Source of the DNA: Phenylobacterium sp.
GTDB taxonomy: Bacteria; Pseudomonadota; Alphaproteobacteria; Caulobacterales; Caulobacteraceae
Direction: 5' to 3'
Length of the DNA: 64,000 nucleotides
Assembly: GCF_019636135.1 (NCBI RefSeq)
Contig: NZ_JAHBYD010000001.1
Span: forward strand, 1-64,000
The notes beneath the pieces are model-generated. The model made no database searches and was not told the origin of the DNA. It was given only the letters and a program-made list of their open reading frames with translations. The translations under genes and the position numbers were made by a program. Below are positions 47,501 through 55,798 of this stretch, in pieces. Numbering within the stretch: position 1 is the stretch's first letter; each line of letters opens with the position of its first letter.

Positions 47501-49372
47501 ATGACCACCGACATCAGCCGCCGCCAGGCGCTGTGGCTGGCCGCCTTTGCGGCCGCCGCGCCCGGCCTCGCGCCCAATGGGGCCTGGGCCCAGGCCAGGG
47601 ACGCCGCGCTTCCGACGGTCTGGGACCTGACCGCGCTCTATCCGACGCCCGAAGCCTGGACCGCCGAGGCCAAGGCCGTCGAAGCCGCCCTGCCGGGCCT
47701 CGCGCAATACAAGGGCAAGCTGGGCGAGAGCGCCGCCACCCTGAAGGCCGCCATGCAGGCGATCAGCGACCTGAACCGCCGCAGCGCGCGCCTCTTCGTC
47801 TACGCCACCCTGAAGGGCGACGAGGACCTGCAGGTCGCCGTCGACCAGGAGCGCCGCCAGCTCGCCCAGGCCCTGGTCGCGAAGCTCGGCGAGGCCACCG
47901 CCTGGGTCAGCCCGGAGATCCTGCAGGTCGGCCGCGCCAGGCTCGACGGCTTCCTCGCCGCCGACCCGGGCCTGGCGAAGTTCCGCTTCGGCCTCATCGA
48001 CACCGTCCGCCAGGCCGACCACACCCTGGACGCCGGGGGCGAGGCCATCCTGGCCGCCGCGGGCAATCCGCTCACCGGCCCGCGCACCATCAGGAGCCAG
48101 CTCGTCGCCGCCGACATCCCCTGGCCCACGGTCACCGTCGCCGGCAAGCCGGTCCGCCTCGACCAGCAGGGCCTCACCCAGGCCCGCGCCACCGCCGACC
48201 GCACCGAGCGCAAGATGGTGTTCGACACCGGCTTCGGCGCCTACAAGGCCTTCGAGTCCAGCCTGGGCGCGGCGCTGGCCGCCAAGGTCGACGGCGACCT
48301 CTTCAACGCCCGCCAGCGCAAGTACCCGACCGTGCTGGCCGCCGCCGTCGACGGCCCCAACATCCCGCAGAGCGTCTACCGCACCCTCATCGCCGAGGCG
48401 AACCGCGGCCTGCCGATCCTGCACCGCTACTTCGACCTGCGCCGCCGCCTGCTGGGCCTGCCCGACATGGGCCTGTGGGACCTCTACCCGCCGGTCACCA
48501 GGCTGGACGCGAAGTTCGACCTGGCGACCAGCCGCCGCATCGCCATCGAGGCGCTGAAGCCCCTCGGCCCCGAGTACGGCGCCCTCTTCGCCGAGGCGAC
48601 CGCCAGGCCCTGGGTCCACGTCTATCCGCAGCGGGGCAAGCGCGGCGGCGCCTACGTCTTCGGCGCGGCCTACGACGTCCACCCCTACATGCTGCTGAAC
48701 CATACCGACAACTACGAGGGCCTCTCGACCTACGCCCACGAGTGGGGCCACGCGATGCACACCCTGCTGGCCCAGAAGGCCCAGCCCTACGAGCTCGCCG
48801 CCTACCCCACCTTCACCGCCGAGGTGGCCTCCACGGTCAACGAGCAGCTCCTCGTCGCCCACATGGTCAGGCAGGCCAGGACCCGGGACGAGAAGCTGTT
48901 CTACCTCGACCGCGTCTGCGAGATGATGCGCGCCACCTTCTACCGCCAGACCATGTTCGCCGAGTTCGAGCTCGCCGTGCACGAGGTGGCCGAGAAGGGC
49001 GAGGCGCTGTCGGGCCAGCGCGCCAGCGCCATCTACCTCGACCTGCTCAGGCGCTACCACGGCCCCAAGGTCATGATCGAGGACGTCTACGGCGCCGAGT
49101 GGATGCTGCCCGGCCACTTCTTCGACTACACCTATTACGTCTACCAGTACGCGACCTCGGTCACCGCCGCCTCGGCCTTCGCCGAGCTGATCCTGAAGGG
49201 CGGGCCGAAGGAACGCGACGCCTACCTCGGCGCCCTCAAGGCCGGCGGCTCGGACTATCCCGTCGAGGTCCTGAAGCGCGCCGGCGTCGACATGACCACC
49301 CCGGCCCCCTTCCGCGCCCTCCTCGCCAAGTTCGAGCACACCCTGGACGACATGGAGAAGCTGATCGGGTGA
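47501..49372 (+). CDS. pepF: M3-family oligoendopeptidase F with Tat-type signal
   Basis: 623 residues. The N-terminus SRRQALWLAAFAAAAPGLAP followed by AWAQA is a twin-arginine-like signal, unusual because PepF enzymes are generally cytoplasmic. The zinc site is HEWGHAMH at residues 413-420 (His413, Glu414, His417) with the third ligand Glu in FTAEVASTVNEQL. The C-terminal domain has YYVYQYATSVTAASAFAEL. It should cleave oligopeptides, here probably in the periplasm. An inverted TTACG-CTTC-CGTAA at 47429-47442 lies upstream. Confidence 0.93.
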   Translation: MTTDISRRQALWLAAFAAAAPGLAPNGAWAQARDAALPTVWDLTALYPTPEAWTAEAKAVEAALPGLAQYKGKLGESAATLKAAMQAISDLNRRSARLFVYATLKGDEDLQVAVDQERRQLAQALVAKLGEATAWVSPEILQVGRARLDGFLAADPGLAKFRFGLIDTVRQADHTLDAGGEAILAAAGNPLTGPRTIRSQLVAADIPWPTVTVAGKPVRLDQQGLTQARATADRTERKMVFDTGFGAYKAFESSLGAALAAKVDGDLFNARQRKYPTVLAAAVDGPNIPQSVYRTLIAEANRGLPILHRYFDLRRRLLGLPDMGLWDLYPPVTRLDAKFDLATSRRIAIEALKPLGPEYGALFAEATARPWVHVYPQRGKRGGAYVFGAAYDVHPYMLLNHTDNYEGLSTYAHEWGHAMHTLLAQKAQPYELAAYPTFTAEVASTVNEQLLVAHMVRQARTRDEKLFYLDRVCEMMRATFYRQTMFAEFELAVHEVAEKGEALSGQRASAIYLDLLRRYHGPKVMIEDVYGAEWMLPGHFFDYTYYVYQYATSVTAASAFAELILKGGPKERDAYLGALKAGGSDYPVEVLKRAGVDMTTPAPFRALLAKFEHTLDDMEKLIG

Positions 49373-49381
49373 TCCGCCCGC

Positions 49382-49912
49382 TCAGTCGGCTCCGCCGGAG
49401 GGGAGCAGACGGGCGTCGTGCAGAAACGCCCTGAGGTCGCCGCCCTCGAACAGCACGCCGCGCACGCCGGCCCTGAGCGCCGCCTCCAGGTCCGACGGCT
49501 TGTCGCCGATCAGCATCGAGGCCCCGCGGTCGATCGGCCAGTCCCGCAGCGCCTGGAGGATCATGCCGGGGTTCGGCTTGCGCAGCGGCGGGTCGGGGTG
49601 GCGGTAGGCCTGCGCCTGCGCCTCGGGGTGCTGCGGCGCGTGATAGAAGGCGTCGATGCGCGCGCCCGCCGTCCCGAGGTCGGCCTGCATCCGGGCGTGG
49701 AGCTCATGCACCGCGTCTTCGGTGTAGTAGCCGCGGCCGACGCCCGACTGGTTCGTCACCACGATCACCAGCCAGCCGGCGCGGTTGAAGGCCGCCACCG
49801 TCTCGCGCGCGCCGGGGATCCAGTGGAAGTCCTCCCAGCGCGAGACGTAGCCGCGATCCTCGTTCAGCACGCCGTCGCGGTCGAGGAACAGGGCGGGCTT
49901 CAGGTCGGGCAT
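49382..49912 (-). CDS. gmhB: HAD-IIIA phosphatase, GmhB-like (D-glycero-D-manno-heptose 1,7-bisphosphate 7-phosphatase)
   Basis: 176 residues. Motif I is LFLDRDGVLNED (Asp11, Asp13), motif II is VVTNQSGVGRGYY, and motif III is RKPNPGMI with IGDKPSDLEAALRAG. A four-residue metal loop includes HAPQHPEAQ, which in GmhB holds Cys ligands (CPHxxxxxCxCRKP); here those cysteines are missing, with HPDPPLRKP instead. It would remove phosphate from a sugar bisphosphate for LPS heptose. The missing cysteines leave a histidinol-phosphatase-like or other substrate possible. Confidence 0.8.
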   Translation of the reverse strand: MPDLKPALFLDRDGVLNEDRGYVSRWEDFHWIPGARETVAAFNRAGWLVIVVTNQSGVGRGYYTEDAVHELHARMQADLGTAGARIDAFYHAPQHPEAQAQAYRHPDPPLRKPNPGMILQALRDWPIDRGASMLIGDKPSDLEAALRAGVRGVLFEGGDLRAFLHDARLLPSGGAD

Positions 49913-50028
49913 CGCTCTCCCAATGCACGATTCAGCGCCTGCGCGGGAGTCGGACGCCCTCGGTTGCCCCTGGGAAGCGGCGCCGCTAGGTTGCGCGGCC
50001 TTCCGGAACCCCAGGCCGCACCGATCCC

Positions 50029-51237
50029 ATGAGCCTCGCCTTCGACGACATCCTCGCCGCCCAGGAGCGGCTGCGGGGCCATATCGAGCGCACCCCGTGC
50101 CGCCACTCGAAGACCCTCAGCGAGATCACCGGGGCCGAGGTGTGGGTGAAGTTCGAGAACCTGCAGTTCACCGCCGCCTACAAGGAGCGCGGCGCGCTGA
50201 ACAAGCTCCTGCAGCTCGGCGAGAACGTGCGCGCCCGCGGCGTGATCGCCGCCTCGGCCGGCAACCACAGCCAGGGCCTCGCCTACCACGCCGCCCGCCT
50301 CGGCATCCCGGTCACCATCGTGATGCCCAAGGGCACGCCGTTCGTGAAGGTGCAGCAGACCCGCGCCCACGGCGCCGAGGTGGTGATCGAGGGCGACAGC
50401 TACGACGAGGCCGCCGCGCACGCCCGCAAGGTCTGCGACGACCGCGAGCTGACCTTCGTCCATCCGTTCAACGACGCCGACGTCATGGCCGGCCAGGGCA
50501 CGGTGGCGATCGAGATGCTCGAGGACGTGCCCGACCTGGAGATCCTGCCGATCCCCATCGGCGGCGGCGGGCTGATCGCGGGCATGGCGACGGCCGCCAA
50601 GCACCTGAAGAAGGACATCCGCATCGTGGGCCTGGAGCCGGCGATGTTCCCGTCGTTCACGGCCAAGATGCGCGGCGTGCGCACCGCGGCGAACAACGGC
50701 GCCTCGACCATCGCCGAGGGCATCGCGGTGAAGGAGGTGGGCGCGCTCTCCTATGCCATCGCCCGGCCGCTGATCGACGAGGTGCTGCTGATCGAGGAGC
50801 CCTATTTCGAGCGCGGCATCGCCCTCTACTGCAATGTCGAGAAGACGGTGGTGGAAGGCGCGGGCGCGACCTCGCTGGCGGCGCTGCTGGCCTATCCCGA
50901 GCGGTTCCGCGGGCGGAAGGTCGGCCTCGTCATCACCGGCGGCAACATCGACACGCGGCTGCTGGCCTCGGTGCTCACCCGCGAGCTGGTGCGCGAGAGC
51001 CGGATCGTGAGCCTGCGCATCATCGGCGACGACCGCCCGGGCCTGCTCGCCAACGTCTCGGCCATCATCGGCCAGATGGGGGCCAACATCATCGAGGTGG
51101 CGCACAACCGCCTGGCGCTGGACGTGCCGGCCAAGGGCGCCGAGTTCGACGTGATGATCGAGACCCGCGACGCCCAGCACACCCAGGAAGTCATGGACGC
51201 CCTGCGCGAGCGCGGCTATCCGCCCCGGGTGGTCTAA
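50029..51237 (+). CDS. ilvA: threonine ammonia-lyase
   Basis: 402 residues. PLP Lys52 is in FTAAYKERGALNKL, the glycine loop is IPIGGGGLIAGM, and SAGNHSQGLAYH matches the Ser-rich motif. The C-terminal ACT domain (about 325-402) has SLRIIGDDRPGLLANVSAIIG and QEVMDALRERGY. The single ACT domain suggests the shorter form of the enzyme, with feedback by isoleucine or another amino acid. It makes 2-oxobutanoate from threonine. Confidence 0.94.
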   Translation: MSLAFDDILAAQERLRGHIERTPCRHSKTLSEITGAEVWVKFENLQFTAAYKERGALNKLLQLGENVRARGVIAASAGNHSQGLAYHAARLGIPVTIVMPKGTPFVKVQQTRAHGAEVVIEGDSYDEAAAHARKVCDDRELTFVHPFNDADVMAGQGTVAIEMLEDVPDLEILPIPIGGGGLIAGMATAAKHLKKDIRIVGLEPAMFPSFTAKMRGVRTAANNGASTIAEGIAVKEVGALSYAIARPLIDEVLLIEEPYFERGIALYCNVEKTVVEGAGATSLAALLAYPERFRGRKVGLVITGGNIDTRLLASVLTRELVRESRIVSLRIIGDDRPGLLANVSAIIGQMGANIIEVAHNRLALDVPAKGAEFDVMIETRDAQHTQEVMDALRERGYPPRVV

Positions 51238-51251
51238 TCGTTCCACCGCAT

Positions 51252-51357
51252 CGTCACCCCCGGCTTTTCCGGGGGACGGATGGAGCGCGGCGGCGACGCC
51301 GCAGATCACCTCGGGCGCACAGCCCGGTGGGTGGCCCGGACGAGCCGGGCCATGACG
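51252..51357. repeat. family C palindromic element in reverse orientation
   Basis: Left arm CGTCACCCCCGGCTTTTCCG (stem CCCCCGG/CCGGGGG). Right arm GTGGCCCGGACGAGCCGGGC to CATGACG (stem GGCCCGG/CCGGGCC). The two arm types are swapped compared with 22293-22420. It lies between same-strand ilvA and FKBP genes. Confidence 0.82.
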
Positions 51358-51387
51358 TAACTTGGATAGGCCTGTTCGGATCGTCCC

Positions 51388-51897
51388 ATGAAACGCATCG
51401 TGATCCTCGCCCTCGCCGCGCTCGCGCTCGCCGCCTGCCAGGGCAAGCCCCAGGACAAGGCCGGGGCCGACCTCGCCGGCAAGCCCTCGCCCCAGAGCGA
51501 GGCCTACATGGCGAAGATCGCGAAGGAGCCGGGCGTGAAGGTCCTGACGTCGGGCCTCGCTTACAAGATCGTGCGCTCGGGCCCGGCCACCGGCCTCAGG
51601 CCCCAGGCCCAGGACGAGGTGAAGGTCCACTACGAGGGCAAGCTCGAGGACGGGACGATCTTCGACTCGTCCTACGAGCGCGGCCAGCCCGCAGCCATGC
51701 CGCTGCGCGGCCTGATCCCGGCCTGGCAGGAGGCGCTGCCCCTGATGCGGCCGGGCGACGAGTGGATCCTCTACGTGCCGTCGAACCTCGGCTACGGCGA
51801 GCAGGGGCAGGGCCCGATCCCGCCGGGCGCGCCCTTGATCTTCCGCATCGAGCTCATCGACGTCCTCCCCGGCCCGGGCCGCATCCAGCAAGGGTGA
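51388..51897 (+). CDS. FKBP-type peptidyl-prolyl cis-trans isomerase (lipoprotein)
   Basis: 169 residues. The signal peptide ends in LALAAC (Cys17 lipidation). The FKBP domain covers about 60-165: DEVKVHYEGKLEDGTIFDSSYERG, GLIPAWQEALPLMRPGDEW and PSNLGYGEQGQGPIPPGAPLIFRIELIDV, quoted in part. It assists folding of envelope proteins. The argE gene follows on the same strand after 47 bases. Confidence 0.93.
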   Translation: MKRIVILALAALALAACQGKPQDKAGADLAGKPSPQSEAYMAKIAKEPGVKVLTSGLAYKIVRSGPATGLRPQAQDEVKVHYEGKLEDGTIFDSSYERGQPAAMPLRGLIPAWQEALPLMRPGDEWILYVPSNLGYGEQGQGPIPPGAPLIFRIELIDVLPGPGRIQQG

Positions 51898-51944
51898 CGC
51901 CGGTTGGGCTTTGACCGGGGCGCCTGCGGGTCTAAGCCTTCGCG

Positions 51945-53111
51945 ATGACCACCGACCTCTATCCGGCGGCGCGGGACCTGCTCGCCAAGCTGGTCAGCTT
52001 CGACACCACCTCGCGCGGCTCGAACCTGCCGCTGATCGAATGGGTGGAGGGCTATCTCGACGGCCTCGGCGCGCCGCACCGCCGCGTGCCGAACGCCGAC
52101 GGGACGAAGTCGAACCTGATGGCCACGCTGGGCCCGTCCGTCGAAGGCGGCGCGGTGCTGTCCGGCCATACCGACGTGGTGCCGGTCGACGGCCAGCCGT
52201 GGAGCACCGACCCCTTCGGCCTGGTCGAGAAGGACGGCCGCCTCTACGGGCGCGGGACCTGCGACATGAAGGGGTTCCTGGCGCTGGCCCTGGCCGCGGC
52301 GCCGGAGCTGGCGAAGACCGCGAGGAAGCCCGTGCATCTGGCCTTCTCCTACGACGAGGAGATCGGCTGCCTCGGCGCGCCGCACATGATCGAGGTGATC
52401 CGCCGCGAGCTGCCGGCGCCCGCGGTCGTGGTGGTCGGCGAGCCCACGAATATGGAGGCGGTGAACGGCCACAAGGGCATCGCCACCTTCCACGTCACCG
52501 TCACGGGCCGCGAGGCCCACTCCAGCCAGCCGCACCAGGGCGTCTCGGCGGTGATGGAGGCGGTGAAGCTGATGGGCTCGCTGAACGCGCTGGCGAAGCG
52601 ACTGGAGGCCGAAGCCGATCCGGCGAGCCCCTTCACGCCCAGGTGGCCGACGCTCACCATCGGCATGGTCCACGGCGGGACCGCCCACAACATCATCGCC
52701 CGCGAGTGCAGGTTCGTCTTCGACGTCCGCTCGCCGGGCCCGAAGACGCCGCAGGAGATCGTGGCGGGCTTCATCGCCGAGGCGCAGGCGATGGACGCCG
52801 CGCTGAAGGCCCGCGCGCCGGAAGCCGGCGTCGCGGTCGAACTGAAGACCGACGTGCCGCCCTTCATGCCCGAGCGCGACGGCGCGGCCGAGGCCTTCGC
52901 CCGCCGCATGGCCGGCGACAACGGCCCCCCGCGCGTGGTCGCCTTCGCCGCCGAGGCGGGCCAGTTCCAGCAGGCGGGGTTCTCGACGGTGATCTGCGGC
53001 CCCGGCTCCATCGACCAGGCCCACCAGCCCGACGAATACGTCGAGGTCAGCCAGATGCAACGCGGCGCCGCCTTCATGCGCCGCCTGATCGAGTGGGCCA
53101 GCGAGGGCTAG
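51945..53111 (+). CDS. argE: acetylornithine deacetylase
   Basis: 388 residues of the M20 family. The metal/catalytic site is VLSGHTDVVPVDG, GRGTCDMKGFLAL supplies the bridging Asp, and FSYDEEIGCLG the catalytic Glu pair; VVGEPTNM and IICGPGSIDQAHQPDEYV complete it (part quoted). It hydrolyses N-acetylornithine to ornithine in arginine synthesis. The last residues precede a long palindrome. Confidence 0.94.
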   Translation: MTTDLYPAARDLLAKLVSFDTTSRGSNLPLIEWVEGYLDGLGAPHRRVPNADGTKSNLMATLGPSVEGGAVLSGHTDVVPVDGQPWSTDPFGLVEKDGRLYGRGTCDMKGFLALALAAAPELAKTARKPVHLAFSYDEEIGCLGAPHMIEVIRRELPAPAVVVVGEPTNMEAVNGHKGIATFHVTVTGREAHSSQPHQGVSAVMEAVKLMGSLNALAKRLEAEADPASPFTPRWPTLTIGMVHGGTAHNIIARECRFVFDVRSPGPKTPQEIVAGFIAEAQAMDAALKARAPEAGVAVELKTDVPPFMPERDGAAEAFARRMAGDNGPPRVVAFAAEAGQFQQAGFSTVICGPGSIDQAHQPDEYVEVSQMQRGAAFMRRLIEWASEG

Positions 53112-53139
53112 CTCCCAGCGCGCGCCGCCCACCCACGCG

Positions 53140-53290
53140 TGTCATCCCGGTTTCGCCGCAGGCGAAGACCGGGACCCAACCGTCGGGTGCGTCGATGGTT
53201 AGGGGCAGCCCCAGCGGTCGGGCCATGCTGGCCAGCTCAGAGCACCGGAAGGTTGGGTCCCGGTCTTCGCTTCGCGAAACCGGGATGACA
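53140..53290. repeat. family A palindromic element, copy 4
   Basis: TGTCATCCCGGTTTCGCCGC to CCGGGACCCAACC, then GGTTGGGTCCCGGTC to ACCGGGATGACA. It separates converging argE and the glycosyltransferase gene. Confidence 0.88.
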
Positions 53291-53291
53291 C

Positions 53292-54323
53292 TCAGGGGCG
53301 AGGTTGGCGCAGCGGCTTGATCACCGGCCGCCGCCCGGAGAGGTCGCGCGGGTTCCAGGTCATCGCCCTGGCGATCCGCGCGAACGACGCGCGCCGCATC
53401 CGCTGCACGCCGCGCCGTGCGCGGAACATGGCGGGCGCGCCGGCGAAGGCGGCCTTAACCGCCGTCCAGATCAGCCCGATGTGCGGGCGGTTCTCGCGGC
53501 GCAGGTAGATGAAGATCAGCGCCACGAGGTGGAGCGGCACGACCAGCGGCAGCAGGATCGCGGGCGTGTTCTTGAACAGCACCCAGAAGCGGTTGCGCGT
53601 GCCGTGGAAGACGGCGAACTCCGACTTGCGCCCGCCGCTGGAGGCCGAGCCCACGTGGCGGATGGTGGCGTCCGGGACCAGCAGCGTGGGCTCGTCGGCG
53701 AGCTGCAGCCGATAGCCCAGGTCGACGTCCTCGCCGTAGCAGAAGAAGGCCTCGTCGAAGCCGCCCAGCCGCAGGAACAGCTCGCGGTCGATCATCAGCG
53801 CCGCGCCGCAGGGGCTGAACACCTCGCCCTCGCGCGCCTGGCCGCGGTCGGGGCTGAGGTAGCCGCCGCGGTAGGGGATGCCGGTGATGCTCATCACGTC
53901 GCCGAGGCCGTCCAGCAGGCCCGGGTCCTCCGCCACCACCTGGCGCGAGGTGAACGAGCGCACCTGCGGATGCCGCTCCGTCGCGGCCATCAGTTGCGCC
54001 AGCCAGTCGGGCTCGGCGTAGGCGTCGGGGTTGAGGAGCACGTACCAGCGGCCGCGGCCCTCGCGGGCGCCCTGGTTGCCGGCGCCGGTGAAGCCCAGGT
54101 TGTCGCTGTTCCGGATCAGCCGCGCCCAGGGAAATCCGGCGGCGATCTCCGCGTCGCCGGGATCGGGCGAGGCGTTGTCGATGACCAGCGCCTCGAAGTC
54201 GCGGAAGGTCTGGGCGCCCAGGTGCTCCAGGCAGGCGCGCAGGGTCGGGCCCGAGTTGTAGGCGATGACGCAGACCGTCGCCGCCGGTTGTGCGCCCTTG
54301 TCATCGCCCGGTCCGTGCGCCAT
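53292..54323 (-). CDS. glycosyltransferase family 2
   Basis: 343 residues from the ATG at 54323. The GT-A domain begins VCVIAYNSGPTLRACLEHL and has VIDNASPDPG, then VLLNPDAYAEPDWL (DxD-like site) and GGFDEAFFCYGEDVDLGYRL, quoted in part. A C-terminal hydrophobic segment (about 260-285) suggests membrane association. It resembles rhamnosyltransferase-type enzymes; the divergent rfbC (33-base gap) supports surface polysaccharide work. Confidence 0.88.
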   Translation of the reverse strand: MAHGPGDDKGAQPAATVCVIAYNSGPTLRACLEHLGAQTFRDFEALVIDNASPDPGDAEIAAGFPWARLIRNSDNLGFTGAGNQGAREGRGRWYVLLNPDAYAEPDWLAQLMAATERHPQVRSFTSRQVVAEDPGLLDGLGDVMSITGIPYRGGYLSPDRGQAREGEVFSPCGAALMIDRELFLRLGGFDEAFFCYGEDVDLGYRLQLADEPTLLVPDATIRHVGSASSGGRKSEFAVFHGTRNRFWVLFKNTPAILLPLVVPLHLVALIFIYLRRENRPHIGLIWTAVKAAFAGAPAMFRARRGVQRMRRASFARIARAMTWNPRDLSGRRPVIKPLRQPRP

Positions 54324-54356
54324 GCGAGCGGTCACCTGCTCCGAAGTTGGATGCCC

Positions 54357-54911
54357 ATGACGACGATCACGCCGCTCGCCATTCCCGATGTGCTGCTTAT
54401 CACGCCCAGGCGCCATGGCGATGCGCGCGGCTGGTTCGCCGAGACCTGGAGCACGCGGGCGCTCGCCGGCACGGTGGCCGACACCGCCTTCGTGCAGGAC
54501 AACCAGGCCTTCAGCGCCGCCAGGGGCACGCTGCGGGGGCTGCACTTCCAGTTGGCGCCGAACGCCCAGGGCAAGCTGATCCGGGCGCTCCGCGGCGCGA
54601 TCTTCGACGTGGCGGTGGATGTGCGCGCCGGCTCGCCGACGTTCGGGAAATGGGTCTCGGCCGAACTCACCGCCGAGGGCGGCGAGCAGCTCTGGGTTCC
54701 CCGCGGCTTCGCCCACGCCTACTGCACCATCACCGACGACTGCGAGATCTTCTACAAGGTCGACGGCCCGTATGCGCCGCAGTCCGAGGGCGGGATCGCC
54801 TGGAACGACCCCGACCTCGCCATCCCCTGGCCGCTCGACGGCGAGCCTCTGCTCTCCGAGAAGGACAAGGTGCTCCCGCGCCTGAAGGACCTCGGGCCGG
54901 TGGCGTTCTGA
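54357..54911 (+). CDS. rfbC: dTDP-4-dehydrorhamnose 3,5-epimerase
   Basis: 184 residues. RGWFAETWS and RGTLRGLHFQL (His63) and DVAVDVRAGSPTFGKWV belong to the RmlC cupin; the Tyr is in FYKVDGPYAP. It epimerises dTDP-4-keto-6-deoxyglucose in dTDP-rhamnose synthesis. ATGs at 54351 and 54357 are both possible; GAAG spacing favours 54357. No rfbA, rfbB or rfbD is adjacent. It is divergent from a family 2 glycosyltransferase gene. Confidence 0.93.
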   Translation: MTTITPLAIPDVLLITPRRHGDARGWFAETWSTRALAGTVADTAFVQDNQAFSAARGTLRGLHFQLAPNAQGKLIRALRGAIFDVAVDVRAGSPTFGKWVSAELTAEGGEQLWVPRGFAHAYCTITDDCEIFYKVDGPYAPQSEGGIAWNDPDLAIPWPLDGEPLLSEKDKVLPRLKDLGPVAF

Positions 54912-54923
54912 CCACTCCTCGAT

Positions 54924-55049
54924 CGTCATCCCGCGGCTTGTCCGCGGGACCCATGAACACCCACGCTTCACTTGATCTGCTGTGTCGCGTCCGCGACCGC
55001 CCTGTACCGGCAGCGTGCATGGGTCCCGCGAACAAGTCGCGGGATGACG
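54924..55049. repeat. family B palindromic element, copy 2
   Basis: CGTCATCCCGCGGCTTGTCC to GGGACCCATGAAC and ATGGGTCCCGCGAACAAG to TCGCGGGATGACG. It fills the gap between converging rfbC and DUF899. Confidence 0.88.
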
Positions 55050-55059
55050 TTCAGGAGGA

Positions 55060-55782
55060 TCAATAGCTGAGCTTCGGGTACCAGTCGGTCCCGCGGCCCT
55101 CGGGCGTCAGGTCCAGCACGTTCCAGAGCGTCATGAGGTCGGGCGCCGTCGTCGGGTCCGAGCCCGGATCTGCGGTCTTGAAGCCGGCCTCCGCGCCCCA
55201 GAAGTGGCGGATCACACCGTCGCGGCGGGTGAAGATATTCTGCGCGGCGGTGTCGACGTCGTTCGGCGTCATGCCGCCGTAGTCCTCGCTGAACTTGCCG
55301 TTGACGTCCTGGTAAAGCTGCAGGTGCTTCCAGCCGCGCTCGACCTTGAAGGCGATCTGCCGCTCGATGGGCGACAGGCCGACGACCGCCACGGCGATCC
55401 GCTGCCGCAGGTGATCGGTGTTGCCGTCCAGGCACTGGAGCAGGGCCGTGCACATCGGGCAGGGCCGCGCGCGCTTCGGGCCGTACATCCAGTTGTAGAC
55501 GAAGAGGGTGTCCTTATCGCCGAAGAGCCCCTCCAGGCCCTGCGGGTTGGACCCCTGCACGCTGCTGGTCTCGCCCAGGAACTGGTAGTCGCCCTTGACC
55601 TCGCCGCCCGGCGGCAGGGCGCGGCGCATCTCGGCGACGCGGGCGATCTGCCGGCGCAGCTCGATTTCCTCGACCATCAGGGCGTCGCGCGCCTTGCGGT
55701 ACTCGGGGCTTTCGTTCGGCTGGCGGGCGGCCTGCGCGCGGACCAGCTCCGCGGCGGGTTTCAGAATCGAGCCGTCGGGCAT
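55060..55782 (-). CDS. DUF899 (thioredoxin-like) family protein
   Basis: 240 residues from the ATG at 55782, with AGGAGGT upstream. Residues around KGDYQFLG, LFVYNWMYGP and RPCPMCTALLQCLDG form the DUF899 thioredoxin-like core with a CPMC pair. FWGAEAGFKTADPG and LMTLWNVLDLTPEGRG close it. The function is unknown. It is last in an operon GST-queG-DUF899, 16 bases after queG. Confidence 0.88.
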   Translation of the reverse strand: MPDGSILKPAAELVRAQAARQPNESPEYRKARDALMVEEIELRRQIARVAEMRRALPPGGEVKGDYQFLGETSSVQGSNPQGLEGLFGDKDTLFVYNWMYGPKRARPCPMCTALLQCLDGNTDHLRQRIAVAVVGLSPIERQIAFKVERGWKHLQLYQDVNGKFSEDYGGMTPNDVDTAAQNIFTRRDGVIRHFWGAEAGFKTADPGSDPTTAPDLMTLWNVLDLTPEGRGTDWYPKLSY

Positions 55783-55798
55783 GACGGACCTCCTGTCC

